From the NCBI RefSeq assembly GCF_029320955.1, contig NZ_CP119757.1, positions 1,364,001 to 1,428,000 on the forward strand: DNA of 64,000 bases, in the 5' to 3' direction. Source of the stretch: Flavobacterium sp. YJ01. Its GTDB lineage: Bacteria > Bacteroidota > Bacteroidia > Flavobacteriales > Flavobacteriaceae. Below are positions 8,545 to 17,183 of the stretch, in pieces; the stretch's first letter is position 1, and each line of letters starts with the position of its first letter. Position numbers and translations under genes: made by a program. The notes under the pieces were generated by a model. That model saw nothing but the letters and a program-made list of their open reading frames with translations. It searched no databases and was not told where the DNA came from.

Positions 8545-10686
8545 CTATAACTTTTGTGCATTAATACTAATTTTTTTTAAAAAAGTGGTTGTAGGAAGCA
8601 ATTTATTTATTAATATTCCTGCGAACTCTTTTGACCGACACGGCCAAATATTTAAGTGAATTGCCATTGGAAGGTGTGGAATTGGTGTTGGATTCCATTG
8701 GTTACGTCTATGCACTAAATGATCATCAACGAACCATCGTATTTCAGATTCATCCCATTCGATAGCATATTTATGAAAGGACTCTGATGCATCAAATCCT
8801 AGATCAATATAAGTTGGTGTGCCTCGATATCCATAATCAAATTTAGCTCCTTCATCACCTGGGTTGTAAAAAACATTCGTTAGCAAACGACTAGTGTTTT
8901 TACCAGCAATTTCAATATCAATTTCTTGACGCGGAGAGTCTCTATGTAGGAAGAAGCCTGTTATGACACCGGGTACATTCGATGCCTTCAATACAACTTC
9001 AAACCTACCGTACAAGTATTGATGTTTACTTGTCATAGCTCCTGCACTGTATTTTCTAACACCAAGATTATGTTTTTTTAATGTTAACGCGAGACCATGT
9101 TTTAAATCAAAAACTAAATTTTCCTCTCTAAACAATGCGAGATTATCAGTAAATGTATCATTCCTAGCTGTCCAAAACTGACTATTAAATGTCTTGAAAT
9201 CTTCTTTTATCATTACATAGCGATTACTTAAGCTATTCTCGTCACAGATTATATCAATACCATTCCATTGTCGATCAATTTCCATAACCCATGGAGAAAA
9301 ATCATGTTTTAACTTATCCAATTTTTGAATTTCACTTATGTTATTTTGGGATTTAAGTTTTCTATTTCCTTTATCTATTAATTCTGGAAACCTGCAATCT
9401 GGAGGAACTGTCCTCAGAAGTTGGCATATAATCTGCCATTTATTTGGCGCTTTCGAATTAAGAATGACAAATTTATTTTTATCAAGAATTTTAATTAATT
9501 CTAAATAAACTTCATCCAAACATTCATTTTCATTTAATGTAAAAATAAATTTAGCATTGGGATAAAATTTAATTAAATCGAATAGCTTACCTTTTAAAAT
9601 ATTGATATTAACGTAAGCATTAAAAAGCAGTTTATTCTTTCCCGTCAAAATACTGTTCAGTTCTGAATTTGGGATTGTTTCTAAATCACTTAAACAACGA
9701 TAACCAAGCATTGATAATGCTATAGCAAGAGATGTTAGCCCAGAATCATTCGAACCAAATGCAAAGACAGGCACCTCTAATGGTCTATTATTAAATAATG
9801 CAGCTCCTTCACTTGTAATTGCACCAATTTTCGTTAGTGCTGGTAATATAGAGTAGGAATTTGTAGATGACAAATCAGGTCTTTGACTAATTATAGATCT
9901 ATACGAAGCAAGTACATTCAAAGATTTAAATTTATGATTTATCCATAAGTCTATTGGACCTTTACAAGGAAGAAGTTTGAGCAGTTTTTCTGCCCCCTGC
10001 TTGGAGACAACATAACCTGATAGGTTCCACAAACCTCGGACAGGGCAAAATATTTTGCTTGATATAAATGTTTTGGGCGCCCCATTTTTCACTTCTTCAA
10101 AGGATAAATAAAGTATATCGAATTTACTTTGATCATTTTCCTTTATTTCTTTCCAGACTTTATTAAGCTCCCTATTAAAAGCTGGTTTAAACCAGATATC
10201 ATCTTCTAAAATCATAGTATACTCATTGTTCCCAGAAGCTATACGTTTCCACAATTCTATATGTGAATATGCTACGGCTATTTCAGGTCTACTCATTCGG
10301 ATCTTGAAATTAAGATCCCATTCCGTAGGTAAAATAAGGGGTTGAGGCTCCACATAAAGCTGATCACCAAGTGTATATATTGGATCTAAATCATCGCTTG
10401 CAATAGGATCATTTAAAAATTCCTTAGCATCAATAGCATTATACCGTTCTGTTAAATAATTGAGTTTACTTCCTGAAATATCTGATATTTGCTGTAACTC
10501 CGCTTCAATCTCTTTCCACCGTTTAGGTTGGCGTTTCAAATTAATTACATAAATATGATTAATTAGAGAGTGAGAGCTTTTATTACCAAATACTTTGCTC
10601 CTTTTACTTGGGAGTACTCTCCTGATTTTTAGTCCAGTGCTAAACAAATATTTTAAGGGTAATGACAAATTAGTTTTCTTCCTCAT
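8545..10686 (-). CDS. Three-domain fusion: GT25 glycosyltransferase, sulfotransferase-like P-loop, GH16
   Basis: A 713-residue protein with three recognisable parts and no signal peptide. Residues about 43-270 are a family 25 glycosyltransferase (IYVINLKRQPKRW, then AYSHIELW and the acidic motif MILEDDIWF at 158-166). Residues about 305-480 resemble a PAPS-dependent sulfotransferase (FAFGSNDSGLTSLAIALSML), but the basic residue expected in the 5'-phosphosulfate loop is Asn/Asp, so this part may be inactive. Residues about 495-700 are a GH16 beta-jellyroll with its catalytic motif EIDIE at 588-592. A cytoplasmic glycosyltransferase joined to a GH16 domain is unusual and I know of no precedent. 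It is the middle gene of a three-gene operon with a GT32 enzyme and a carbamoyltransferase. Function is inferred to be synthesis or remodelling of a surface glycan. Confidence 0.72.
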   Translation of the reverse strand: MRKKTNLSLPLKYLFSTGLKIRRVLPSKRSKVFGNKSSHSLINHIYVINLKRQPKRWKEIEAELQQISDISGSKLNYLTERYNAIDAKEFLNDPIASDDLDPIYTLGDQLYVEPQPLILPTEWDLNFKIRMSRPEIAVAYSHIELWKRIASGNNEYTMILEDDIWFKPAFNRELNKVWKEIKENDQSKFDILYLSFEEVKNGAPKTFISSKIFCPVRGLWNLSGYVVSKQGAEKLLKLLPCKGPIDLWINHKFKSLNVLASYRSIISQRPDLSSTNSYSILPALTKIGAITSEGAALFNNRPLEVPVFAFGSNDSGLTSLAIALSMLGYRCLSDLETIPNSELNSILTGKNKLLFNAYVNINILKGKLFDLIKFYPNAKFIFTLNENECLDEVYLELIKILDKNKFVILNSKAPNKWQIICQLLRTVPPDCRFPELIDKGNRKLKSQNNISEIQKLDKLKHDFSPWVMEIDRQWNGIDIICDENSLSNRYVMIKEDFKTFNSQFWTARNDTFTDNLALFREENLVFDLKHGLALTLKKHNLGVRKYSAGAMTSKHQYLYGRFEVVLKASNVPGVITGFFLHRDSPRQEIDIEIAGKNTSRLLTNVFYNPGDEGAKFDYGYRGTPTYIDLGFDASESFHKYAIEWDESEIRWFVDDHLVHRRNQWNPTPIPHLPMAIHLNIWPCRSKEFAGILINKLLPTTTFLKKISINAQKL

Positions 10687-10702
10687 GATTAGTTTATCAA
10701 AT

Positions 10703-11530
10703 TTATCCGTTAAAGTTTACAGAATTTGATAAACGCCAATTTCTAGCATCATTCCGATAACTCAAAGGCCACTTACTTTCGGCGGTATTATCCCAGTCTT
10801 TTAATACTAAAATTAATTCATCTACTATCGCATCTTTTTCTTTTAAGAACGCTGTTACTGATTTCGTTAGATTACCGGGACCTGTTGTGGATTGGATTTC
10901 AGGTAAACCTTGGCTTGTATCTTCTTCTAATAAAGAAGTAGCTAGAGAAAGCGCTTGCTCAATTATGGGATTTCTACTTTTAGCAATAAGAGGATTATTA
11001 TTGAAATAGAAAATCCAACTGTTCGAATATTCTCCAACCATTGTGAAAATGGATTGAGAGACCATAGAATAGGTCGTAGTATCGTAGCATAGTGGTTGTA
11101 TTTTTAATCTATCATCATCAAAAAGAGGATCAATATCTACTCCACTATATACATCATCAGCGTCTACATAACACCCACCTTCAATAAAGATATAACAAAG
11201 ACGAAAATAATCTGATTGCATGGCGGGGTGATAACACTTATCATAAGCATTCTTATATCTATCGCCTAATTTTTCAAGAATGAATTCTCCCGCATTTTTA
11301 TTATTAAAAAGTAATCTTTCATAACCCAAAACATCAAGTTGAGACCAACTTTGAATACAGTCTTTCACATCCGATGGCAATTGCTCATGATTATCCCAAA
11401 ATTGTATAATTTTTTTAGGAATTTTATCGGAGTTTGATAATGATTCTTTTTTATTGGATGGTGTTTTTTGCACGATATCCCTTACAAAAAGAGACTGGTT
11501 TTGATTTTTTTCTTCTTTAGAAATATTCAT
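10703..11530 (-). CDS. GT32-type glycosyltransferase
   Basis: A 275-residue sugar transferase of the capsular polysaccharide synthesis type. IPKKIIQFWDN (37-47) is the typical first strand, AMQSDYFRLCYIFIEGGCYVD leads into the metal-binding DxD motif D123-A-D125-D126, and FNNNPLIAKSRNPIIEQAL fits the later acceptor region. It probably adds a sugar to a glycan or lipid-linked acceptor on the cytoplasmic side. It is the first gene of the operon; the fusion gene begins 16 bases after it. The N-terminal 35 residues are polar and low in order. Which sugar it uses cannot be read from the sequence. Confidence 0.78.
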   Translation of the reverse strand: MNISKEEKNQNQSLFVRDIVQKTPSNKKESLSNSDKIPKKIIQFWDNHEQLPSDVKDCIQSWSQLDVLGYERLLFNNKNAGEFILEKLGDRYKNAYDKCYHPAMQSDYFRLCYIFIEGGCYVDADDVYSGVDIDPLFDDDRLKIQPLCYDTTTYSMVSQSIFTMVGEYSNSWIFYFNNNPLIAKSRNPIIEQALSLATSLLEEDTSQGLPEIQSTTGPGNLTKSVTAFLKEKDAIVDELILVLKDWDNTAESKWPLSYRNDARNWRLSNSVNFNG

Positions 11531-11616
11531 TTCTTAAAATTTTATCTAGTTAAAAATAAATATTTAGCAATGTTAAATTTGATGAAAAGTAAATTTATTA
11601 AAATAAATGCATAAAA

Positions 11617-11636
11617 AATTACGGTTATCCGTAATT
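11617..11636. promoter_or_regulatory. Palindromic operator candidate upstream of the GT operon
   Basis: AATTACGG and CCGTAATT form a perfect 8-bp inverted repeat separated by four bases, about 87 bases upstream of the GT32 start codon. It stands out in otherwise very AT-rich DNA and is in the right place for a dimeric repressor of the operon. No cognate regulator is encoded nearby. Confidence 0.3.
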
Positions 11637-12409
11637 GCCCCTCAATACACGCAGTACAAATTAGATATTTGAAAACTGCCAGCAAGAATAAAACAGAATT
11701 TTTATAATTAAAAAAATTTTATAAATTACTGTTATAAATTTTGTGGCAAAATCGTGGTACTTGGTGTTTATAAAAACAGGAAATCCATAAAAATAAAGTT
11801 GCAAGTAGCTTAGATTCAAAACTTATACAGTCTCTTCACTAAAACCGTTACCGATTTCATACTCCATTTTTTTGAGGAATTCACGAAGTTATCTTTATGT
11901 TGCGGAGTCTGAAGCTCCGTAATAACATGTTACTCAACGCAACCTTAAACAGCAACCAAACCCCTTATAAGTAAATAGTTACCTTAAAACATCCATTATT
12001 TATACATCTCTCAATTCTCGTTTTATCTAGTTAAGGGAACAAAATAAATGGAATACTTCTTTAACTTTTAAATTCTTCTCTGATCTTTTTACATCGGAAG
12101 TTAATGTATATATTTAAATTTAATGATAAATGCAGCTTTTTCTTTAATTAATTTATCTAATTTCGGAACTACAATAAATTAAAATAAAACTAGAAACAGT
12201 TATTCAATTAGAAAATCAGGGAGCTATTTCTGAATGGCTTTTTAAGACTCAAGAAAATTTTAGATCTAATTTCTACTTCTCTTTCGCAAATCCCTTTGCT
12301 TTTTATTTATATTTCTATTTTCTGGTTTTAAAATATAGATTGTTTTTAATTTGCTTAGTGAGCAAAACAGAGCTAAAAAATTATATTTCGATTAATTTAA
12401 AACACATAG
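11637..12409. other. AT-rich gene-free stretch between divergent units
   Basis: No gene can be supported. It separates the divergent GT operon and the KAP gene. It contains short broken coding-like pieces (a frame without start running into the KAP gene at about 12178-12424, and a 15-codon minus-strand frame near 11890) that look like relics or chance. A small hairpin CGGAG/CTCCG lies near 11907-11923. Confidence 0.4.
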
Positions 12410-15400
12410 ATGAGAAAAAAAACTGAGAACTTTATTGAAATTATATATAGTTCATTTTCACGCAAGAGAGTATTAATTCTAATTGCAGTTATATTCTTTT
12501 ATTTTGCTTATCAGTCAAAAATTGAAAACTTTATCGAGCTAAACTTACTAATCGATAAAAATTTTTCTAATCCATGGCTAGATTTTGTTTTACTATTTAT
12601 ATCAATCTATTTTTCAATTTTTTTCTTTTATAAAATAAACAATGATCGATATGTGCCATCATACAATGAGCTGGTTTTAGGACTTTTGTTTGTTTTTAAT
12701 TGCTTTTATTACCTGTTCAACAGTTCAAAATTAAATTGGGAATTTACTTCTACACAAATATCTACAGTCTCTTTTAAATATATTTATTTTCTTCTTGCGC
12801 CAATTATTGTGTTCCTCACCTCATTTTTCTTAAGATTTATTTTCATTTCCTTTTCTTCGGTGAAACCAAAACCTTTAAACAACTTATTCGATGATAGTCC
12901 AATTAGCGATACGGCAGAGGATGAACTTGATTATTCTGAAATTGTCAAAAAACTGAAAGAAGTTTTGATAGGTCAGACAAGTGACAAATCATTTACTATT
13001 GGTTTAGTAGGCCCATGGGGAAATGGCAAGTCAAGTATTATAAAGATGGTAAAGTCCGAAATAGAACCAAAAATTTCGTTTTTTGAAAGAATATTGGCTT
13101 ATCTCAAATTTTCGAACAATAAAGATTTGATCGTTATAAATTTTATGCCTTACTTAAATCATAAAGAAGAAGATATCATAAGTGAGTTCTTTACATCGCT
13201 TAGTAAAGAGTTGTCCAAATTTAACGGTAAATTAGCTAATCAAATCTTAGAATATTCGAAGCGTCTAACTAATATATATAAAGAGAATAAATTAATTGAA
13301 CTTTTTGAAAATATTTCATCTAAATCTGCAGATACTCCCTCAAAACACTTGTATGATCAAATCAACATCAGATTAAAGGAGGTGGGTAAAAAAATAATAG
13401 TTTTCATTGACGACCTCGATAGGTTAAATGAAAACGAGATTTTAGAAGTATTGAAATTAATTAGGAATACTGCTGACTTTAACAATACGATTTTTGTCGT
13501 TGCAATGGACAAAGATTACGTGATTAACAGATTAAAAATTAACCATGAAATTCTGGATTCAAAATTTATTGATAAGTTTTTTCAATTAGAAATTTATTTA
13601 CCAGAGCTAGAATCTATAAAACTACAAGAATATTTTGTAAAATTACTATTAAAATTTAAAGAAAAATTCAATAGTGATTTTGAGTTGCGGTTAAACAATG
13701 CAATGAAAAATAATTTTAATCTCTTTAACTTATATGTTAAAAATTTTAGAGATGTAAAAAGAGTAGCAAATCAAATCATATTCGAATACCCTTTTTTTGA
13801 AAAAGAATTGGATTTAAAAGATTTTTTAAATTTTACATATTTCAAGTTAAAATTCCCAAAATTTGTTAAGGTTTTAAATGACAACCGCAATTCCTTTTTA
13901 GAAATAGATCAAACAGGAAAGTTTTATAGATTGGCAGAAAAAGAGGATGAAAATGGCAAAAGGCCAAAACAAAAACTTAACATCCTGAAAAACAAAAATT
14001 ACGGATTAAATAATTTTTCAAATTTAGATCGGTATTTAATATTTGAAAAACTGAAAGCTAATGATTCCGTTAATGATTTAATAAATGGAAACAATATTGA
14101 TATAGATTTACTTTTAAAAAGTTTAGTCTCACTTTTTGGAGATGAAAATAAAATGGAAAACAAGCATTCCATTAAGTTTGAGAATAATTTTAGAAAGTTA
14201 ATGCAACAAAAATACCTATCTACAGATCTACTACAGGAAGAATATCAGATGTTATTTAAAAATTCCCGTTCAATTGAAAATGATCTAATGCAGTCCAGAC
14301 ATTTACTGCCATATGAATTAATTGAAAAATTATATCAAGAAAAAAAAATAAAGGAGCTTTTAAGTCGCTTCGACTATTTCAATTCTAATGAAAGTTCAGA
14401 TATCAAATGGACAATCCTAATTCTCGGAATTTTACTTGAGAAAAGAAAAAATTACCAATTACAATTTAACGAAATTTTAATTCTTGTTAACACTTTTATC
14501 CAAAAACTCATTGATATACAAGGTCATAATAAAATCTATCTGGATAAATGGTTAATCACAAACTTTTTTGACAATGTATTGTCAACTCAAAATAGACTAA
14601 TATTATATCAGCAAATCTTACTGAATGATAATTTAAATAATTACAGATCTTTATCAAATAAAGACCTTTCTACTATCATTTTAAATAGTTTTAAGGAATA
14701 TATCCTAGAATTAAAAAATAAGGCAGACTACACTGTTGATGACTTCTCAATTTATGATGTTTACCACGCTATTAAAGACGCCGATGGTATAGCTGACGAT
14801 GTTAGAAAAACCTTTATTAGTTTCTGGAATGCTGAAAATATTGAAATTTTATGCATACACATGATTGACTTTGGTCTTTTTTCAGGAATTAGCTACACCT
14901 TAAAAAAAATTACAACTGATATTTTTGGATCGCCCAATAATTTTTTCAATTTTGTTGAAGGTCTTAAAACCAATACAAATGAAAAAATTATAACAGAATT
15001 CATACAACTTTACAAACTAATCTCGATAACCAATTATTCTTTATTTATCGTTTTTGAATTTAAACAGAGTTTAAAAATGATTAAAATTGTAAATGATGAA
15101 TTAAAAAAATCAATTAGATCTAGAAACTCAGAAGATAGTTTTACTCAAGTATTTTTTGAAAGTAATAACCTTGATATGATGAACAAACTTGTATCAGATA
15201 TTGACTTAGAATCTCAATACGGGAGGTTATTCCTGTTTACATATGAAGACAAATTTTATTTAATAATAAACTTAAATAATCCTTTGGAAATTTACAATAT
15301 CCGACAAGTCTTATCTGAGAAAATAATAAAAAAATTGCATACTGAATCGGATTTATGGGAAAGGGAAAAACTTACACGCAAAAATTTATTTGATGGACAG

Positions 15401-15463
15401 CCTTTCTTTAAATCTACTGATAGCTATATTAAAATATTTTCCATACAATCCAATGCTAAATAG
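12410..15463 (+). CDS. KAP family P-loop NTPase, membrane anchored
   Basis: A 1017-residue protein with about four N-terminal hydrophobic segments (near residues 20-35, 57-74, 88-104 and 124-148), then a KAP NTPase domain. The Walker A motif is GPWGNGKSS at 201-209, NFMPYLN follows as in KAP proteins, and Walker B is IIVFIDDLDRLNE with D334 and D335. The remaining 600 or so residues are mostly helical, charged and very rich in Asn, Lys and Ile, with no motif I recognise. KAP NTPases are found on mobile elements and include the phage-exclusion protein PifA, so a defence role is plausible but inferred. Base composition is even more AT-rich than the neighbours. It stands alone between the GT operon and tRNA-Ser(2). 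Confidence 0.8.
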   Translation: MRKKTENFIEIIYSSFSRKRVLILIAVIFFYFAYQSKIENFIELNLLIDKNFSNPWLDFVLLFISIYFSIFFFYKINNDRYVPSYNELVLGLLFVFNCFYYLFNSSKLNWEFTSTQISTVSFKYIYFLLAPIIVFLTSFFLRFIFISFSSVKPKPLNNLFDDSPISDTAEDELDYSEIVKKLKEVLIGQTSDKSFTIGLVGPWGNGKSSIIKMVKSEIEPKISFFERILAYLKFSNNKDLIVINFMPYLNHKEEDIISEFFTSLSKELSKFNGKLANQILEYSKRLTNIYKENKLIELFENISSKSADTPSKHLYDQINIRLKEVGKKIIVFIDDLDRLNENEILEVLKLIRNTADFNNTIFVVAMDKDYVINRLKINHEILDSKFIDKFFQLEIYLPELESIKLQEYFVKLLLKFKEKFNSDFELRLNNAMKNNFNLFNLYVKNFRDVKRVANQIIFEYPFFEKELDLKDFLNFTYFKLKFPKFVKVLNDNRNSFLEIDQTGKFYRLAEKEDENGKRPKQKLNILKNKNYGLNNFSNLDRYLIFEKLKANDSVNDLINGNNIDIDLLLKSLVSLFGDENKMENKHSIKFENNFRKLMQQKYLSTDLLQEEYQMLFKNSRSIENDLMQSRHLLPYELIEKLYQEKKIKELLSRFDYFNSNESSDIKWTILILGILLEKRKNYQLQFNEILILVNTFIQKLIDIQGHNKIYLDKWLITNFFDNVLSTQNRLILYQQILLNDNLNNYRSLSNKDLSTIILNSFKEYILELKNKADYTVDDFSIYDVYHAIKDADGIADDVRKTFISFWNAENIEILCIHMIDFGLFSGISYTLKKITTDIFGSPNNFFNFVEGLKTNTNEKIITEFIQLYKLISITNYSLFIVFEFKQSLKMIKIVNDELKKSIRSRNSEDSFTQVFFESNNLDMMNKLVSDIDLESQYGRLFLFTYEDKFYLIINLNNPLEIYNIRQVLSEKIIKKLHTESDLWEREKLTRKNLFDGQPFFKSTDSYIKIFSIQSNAK

Positions 15464-15797
15464 AAATTGAATTTTTTCATACATCAATTTATACTAATAC
15501 CAACATAAATCACTAATAACAAAATAATTACAAATTAAATAGATAGCTTTTTTTACAATATCTTCATTTTTTTAGGGGTATACGATATAAATAAAAGTAT
15601 TTAAGGCTAAGATTTAAAAAAAAACAGATGTAGTTATAATTTTTCCATTAAATCGATTTATTATTTTCTACACATAAGAAAAAATTGGAACAATATCTTG
15701 ACCCATTAAAAAAAGTAGATAATTTATTGATAACTGCCAAAACAAAAAAATCTTTGTAAATAGGCTCAAAAAAATTTCTACAATCAAAAAAACATAT
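15464..15797. other. Gene-free stretch before tRNA-Ser(2)
   Basis: AT-rich, with no gene visible. It includes the upstream part of the tRNA promoter. A minus-strand open frame over 15784-15972 is only the antisense of the tRNA. Confidence 0.5.
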
Positions 15798-15805
15798 TAT
15801 CTTTG
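15798..15805 (+). promoter_or_regulatory. -7 element of tRNA-Ser(2) promoter
   Basis: TATCTTTG matches TAnnTTTG and lies 33 bases before the tRNA, the same distance as for copy 1. The flanking sequence differs from copy 1 apart from GCACCCGCAAT, so this is not a recent duplicate of the whole locus. Confidence 0.6.
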
Positions 15806-15837
15806 CACCCGCAATGATAAAATGATTGCGTCTTACT

Positions 15838-15925
15838 GGAGGAATGGCAGAGCGGTCGAATGCGGCAGTCTTGAAAACTGTTGACTGTAACAGGTCCGGG
15901 GGTTCGAATCCCTCTTCCTCCGCCA
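15838..15925 (+). tRNA. tRNA-Ser(UGA), copy 2, CCA encoded
   Basis: A complete tRNA-Ser with anticodon TGA at 15872-15874 and CCA at 15923-15925. The body between the acceptor arms is identical to copy 1. The acceptor stem differs by one compensated pair: GGAGGAA with TTCCTCC here, GGAGAAA with TTTCTCC in copy 1. It is followed by the same terminator, repeat and mobile-element layout, but the integrase gene is missing. Confidence 0.97.
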
Positions 15926-15959
15926 GATGAAGTCCGAAAAGCGACTTTTAAAAATAAAA

Positions 15960-15992
15960 ATCCTTTAAACATCAGTGTTTAAAGGATTTTTC
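15960..15992 (+). terminator. Intrinsic terminator after tRNA-Ser(2)
   Basis: ATCCTTTAAACA pairs with TGTTTAAAGGAT and is followed by a T run. Several positions differ from copy 1 in a paired, compensatory way, which supports a functional hairpin. Confidence 0.8.
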
Positions 15993-16027
15993 ATTTGAAA
16001 TGGTACTGAACCCTGATTGAAAAAATG

Positions 16028-16085
16028 GTTACTTTTTTAAGTTACCTAATCTATTTTTAAACTCTTTATTTCAAATCTGGGTAAC
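16028..16085. repeat. Putative integrase arm sites, block 2
   Basis: GTTAC at 16028-16032 and GTTACC at 16041-16046 in direct orientation, and GGGTAAC inverted at 16079-16085. This has the same layout as at 1254-1310. No integrase gene follows; the Xis-like gene begins 16 bases later. Confidence 0.4.
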
Positions 16086-16100
16086 TAATTAGATGCTTTA

Positions 16101-16382
16101 TTATAGTTCATTACTTCTTAGTATTTTATCGATCTTACTGCTGTCGTACAAAAAAATATCTCCCAGCTTAGTGTAGGGCAGAATTCCGGTCTGCCTGTAT
16201 TTGATAATCGTGTTATTGGAAAGACCGAACATCTTTTTTAAATCTTCATTACGATAATATTCAGGTCTTAATGTTTTTCCCTGGCTTATTTTTAAATCAA
16301 TTGTTTCCAGTCTTAAAAGTACAGACTCCATTAATTGTTCTACTCTCATAACAAAAGAGAGCTTTCTTTCTTTTTTTGTCAT
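16101..16382 (-). CDS. Excisionase-like helix-turn-helix protein
   Basis: A 93-residue basic protein whose C-terminal half is a MerR/Xis-like winged helix (YYRNEDLKKMFGLSNNTIIK, followed by YRQTGILPYTKLGDIFLYD). Such proteins act as recombination directionality factors or small regulators of integrative elements. A homologue lies at 45383 behind integrase 2 in the same orientation, so this gene marks the integration module of block 2 even though the integrase gene itself is absent. It is followed upstream, in the same direction, by a second gene that also has a homologue in block 3. Confidence 0.8.
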   Translation of the reverse strand: MTKKERKLSFVMRVEQLMESVLLRLETIDLKISQGKTLRPEYYRNEDLKKMFGLSNNTIIKYRQTGILPYTKLGDIFLYDSSKIDKILRSNEL

Positions 16383-16425
16383 CGCTAAAAATTTAAATTT
16401 TACACTAAACTATTTATGCCAGATC

Positions 16426-16851
16426 TTACCATCTCTCAATTCTTCTTTTCCTATCCTGCATTCTTCTGATAAAACCTTCTAAAAATGCAATCTGCTTTTC
16501 TTTATATGTGTATCCCTTACATTCGGAAAACTGCCTGCTGATTGACTTAATTCTCGACTGCCCGCCCTCATAGCCTGCATACATAAAATTATTTTCGAGA
16601 AAAAACTGGAACTTGGTTCTATTACTTTTTTCGTCTGCAGCATCAAAAAACAGCAAACCTTCATCCATCAAAATATAGAACAGCTGGGCAAAGTCAATTT
16701 TGTTATAACAGGATTTGCATTTTTCATTTGAAGAAATGGACTGCATTTTGTTTTCCTGGTCACTTATACTAATTAGATTTTCTACTAACCGAAGCCTTTC
16801 ATCTAATTTTAATATAACATTCAAGTCCTTTATCAGCTTACCACTTTTCAT
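16426..16851 (-). CDS. Conserved mobile-element protein of unknown function
   Basis: A 141-residue protein with a homologue at 45716-46153 in the same position relative to the Xis-like gene. Conserved features are a Cys-Lys-Ser motif, FxxLFYILMDEGxLFF, FLENNF, an IKxIS segment and GYTYxEKQIxFL near the end, finishing RKxRIExW. The layout recalls the C-terminal part of RteC-type regulators of Bacteroides elements, but the match is weak and I leave the function open. The gene lies 43 bases upstream of the Xis-like gene and is probably in one transcript with it. Confidence 0.7.
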   Translation of the reverse strand: MKSGKLIKDLNVILKLDERLRLVENLISISDQENKMQSISSNEKCKSCYNKIDFAQLFYILMDEGLLFFDAADEKSNRTKFQFFLENNFMYAGYEGGQSRIKSISRQFSECKGYTYKEKQIAFLEGFIRRMQDRKRRIERW

Positions 16852-17183
16852 TGCCTCTAAAATTTAGTCATCATTATATAAATAAAAATATCCACCGACT
16901 CCTTATATTTTACTATTCGTTGTATGCACAAGATATTTATTCCTATTAAGCTTTCCTATTTGTAAGACAAATATATAAATGCATTTTGAAGCCATTTAAA
17001 CAATAGTAGTTGTTTGCTTTCTTTGTCATTCAATGGCATTATGTTTATACAAATTTGTTCTCAGGTAATACCTGAAGACAGACTATCTATTGAAATAAAA
17101 AATGAACAGAGATCATAGGAAATTTTATCAGCCTCTTTTTAATACAGCTTATTCTCTGGTGAGCAGGAAACTTAAATTTATGC
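16852..17183. other. Gene-free stretch between regulator and mobilisation genes
   Basis: No gene or strong signal seen. It separates the regulatory pair from the 3' end of the relaxase gene. Confidence 0.5.

Noticed and set aside
11745-11765. GTGGTAC motif resembling the integrase arm repeat at 43750
   Set aside because: Only one copy, with no tRNA 3' end or terminator in front of it; too weak to call an attachment relic.
12178-12424. Open frame without start codon running into the KAP gene
   Set aside because: No ATG, no recognisable motif and different frame from KAP; most likely chance or an unrecognisable relic.
15784-15972. Minus-strand open frame of 62 codons
   Set aside because: It is the antisense of tRNA-Ser(2); the translated piece (RGIRTPGP and similar) is the well-known false ORF over tRNA-Ser genes.
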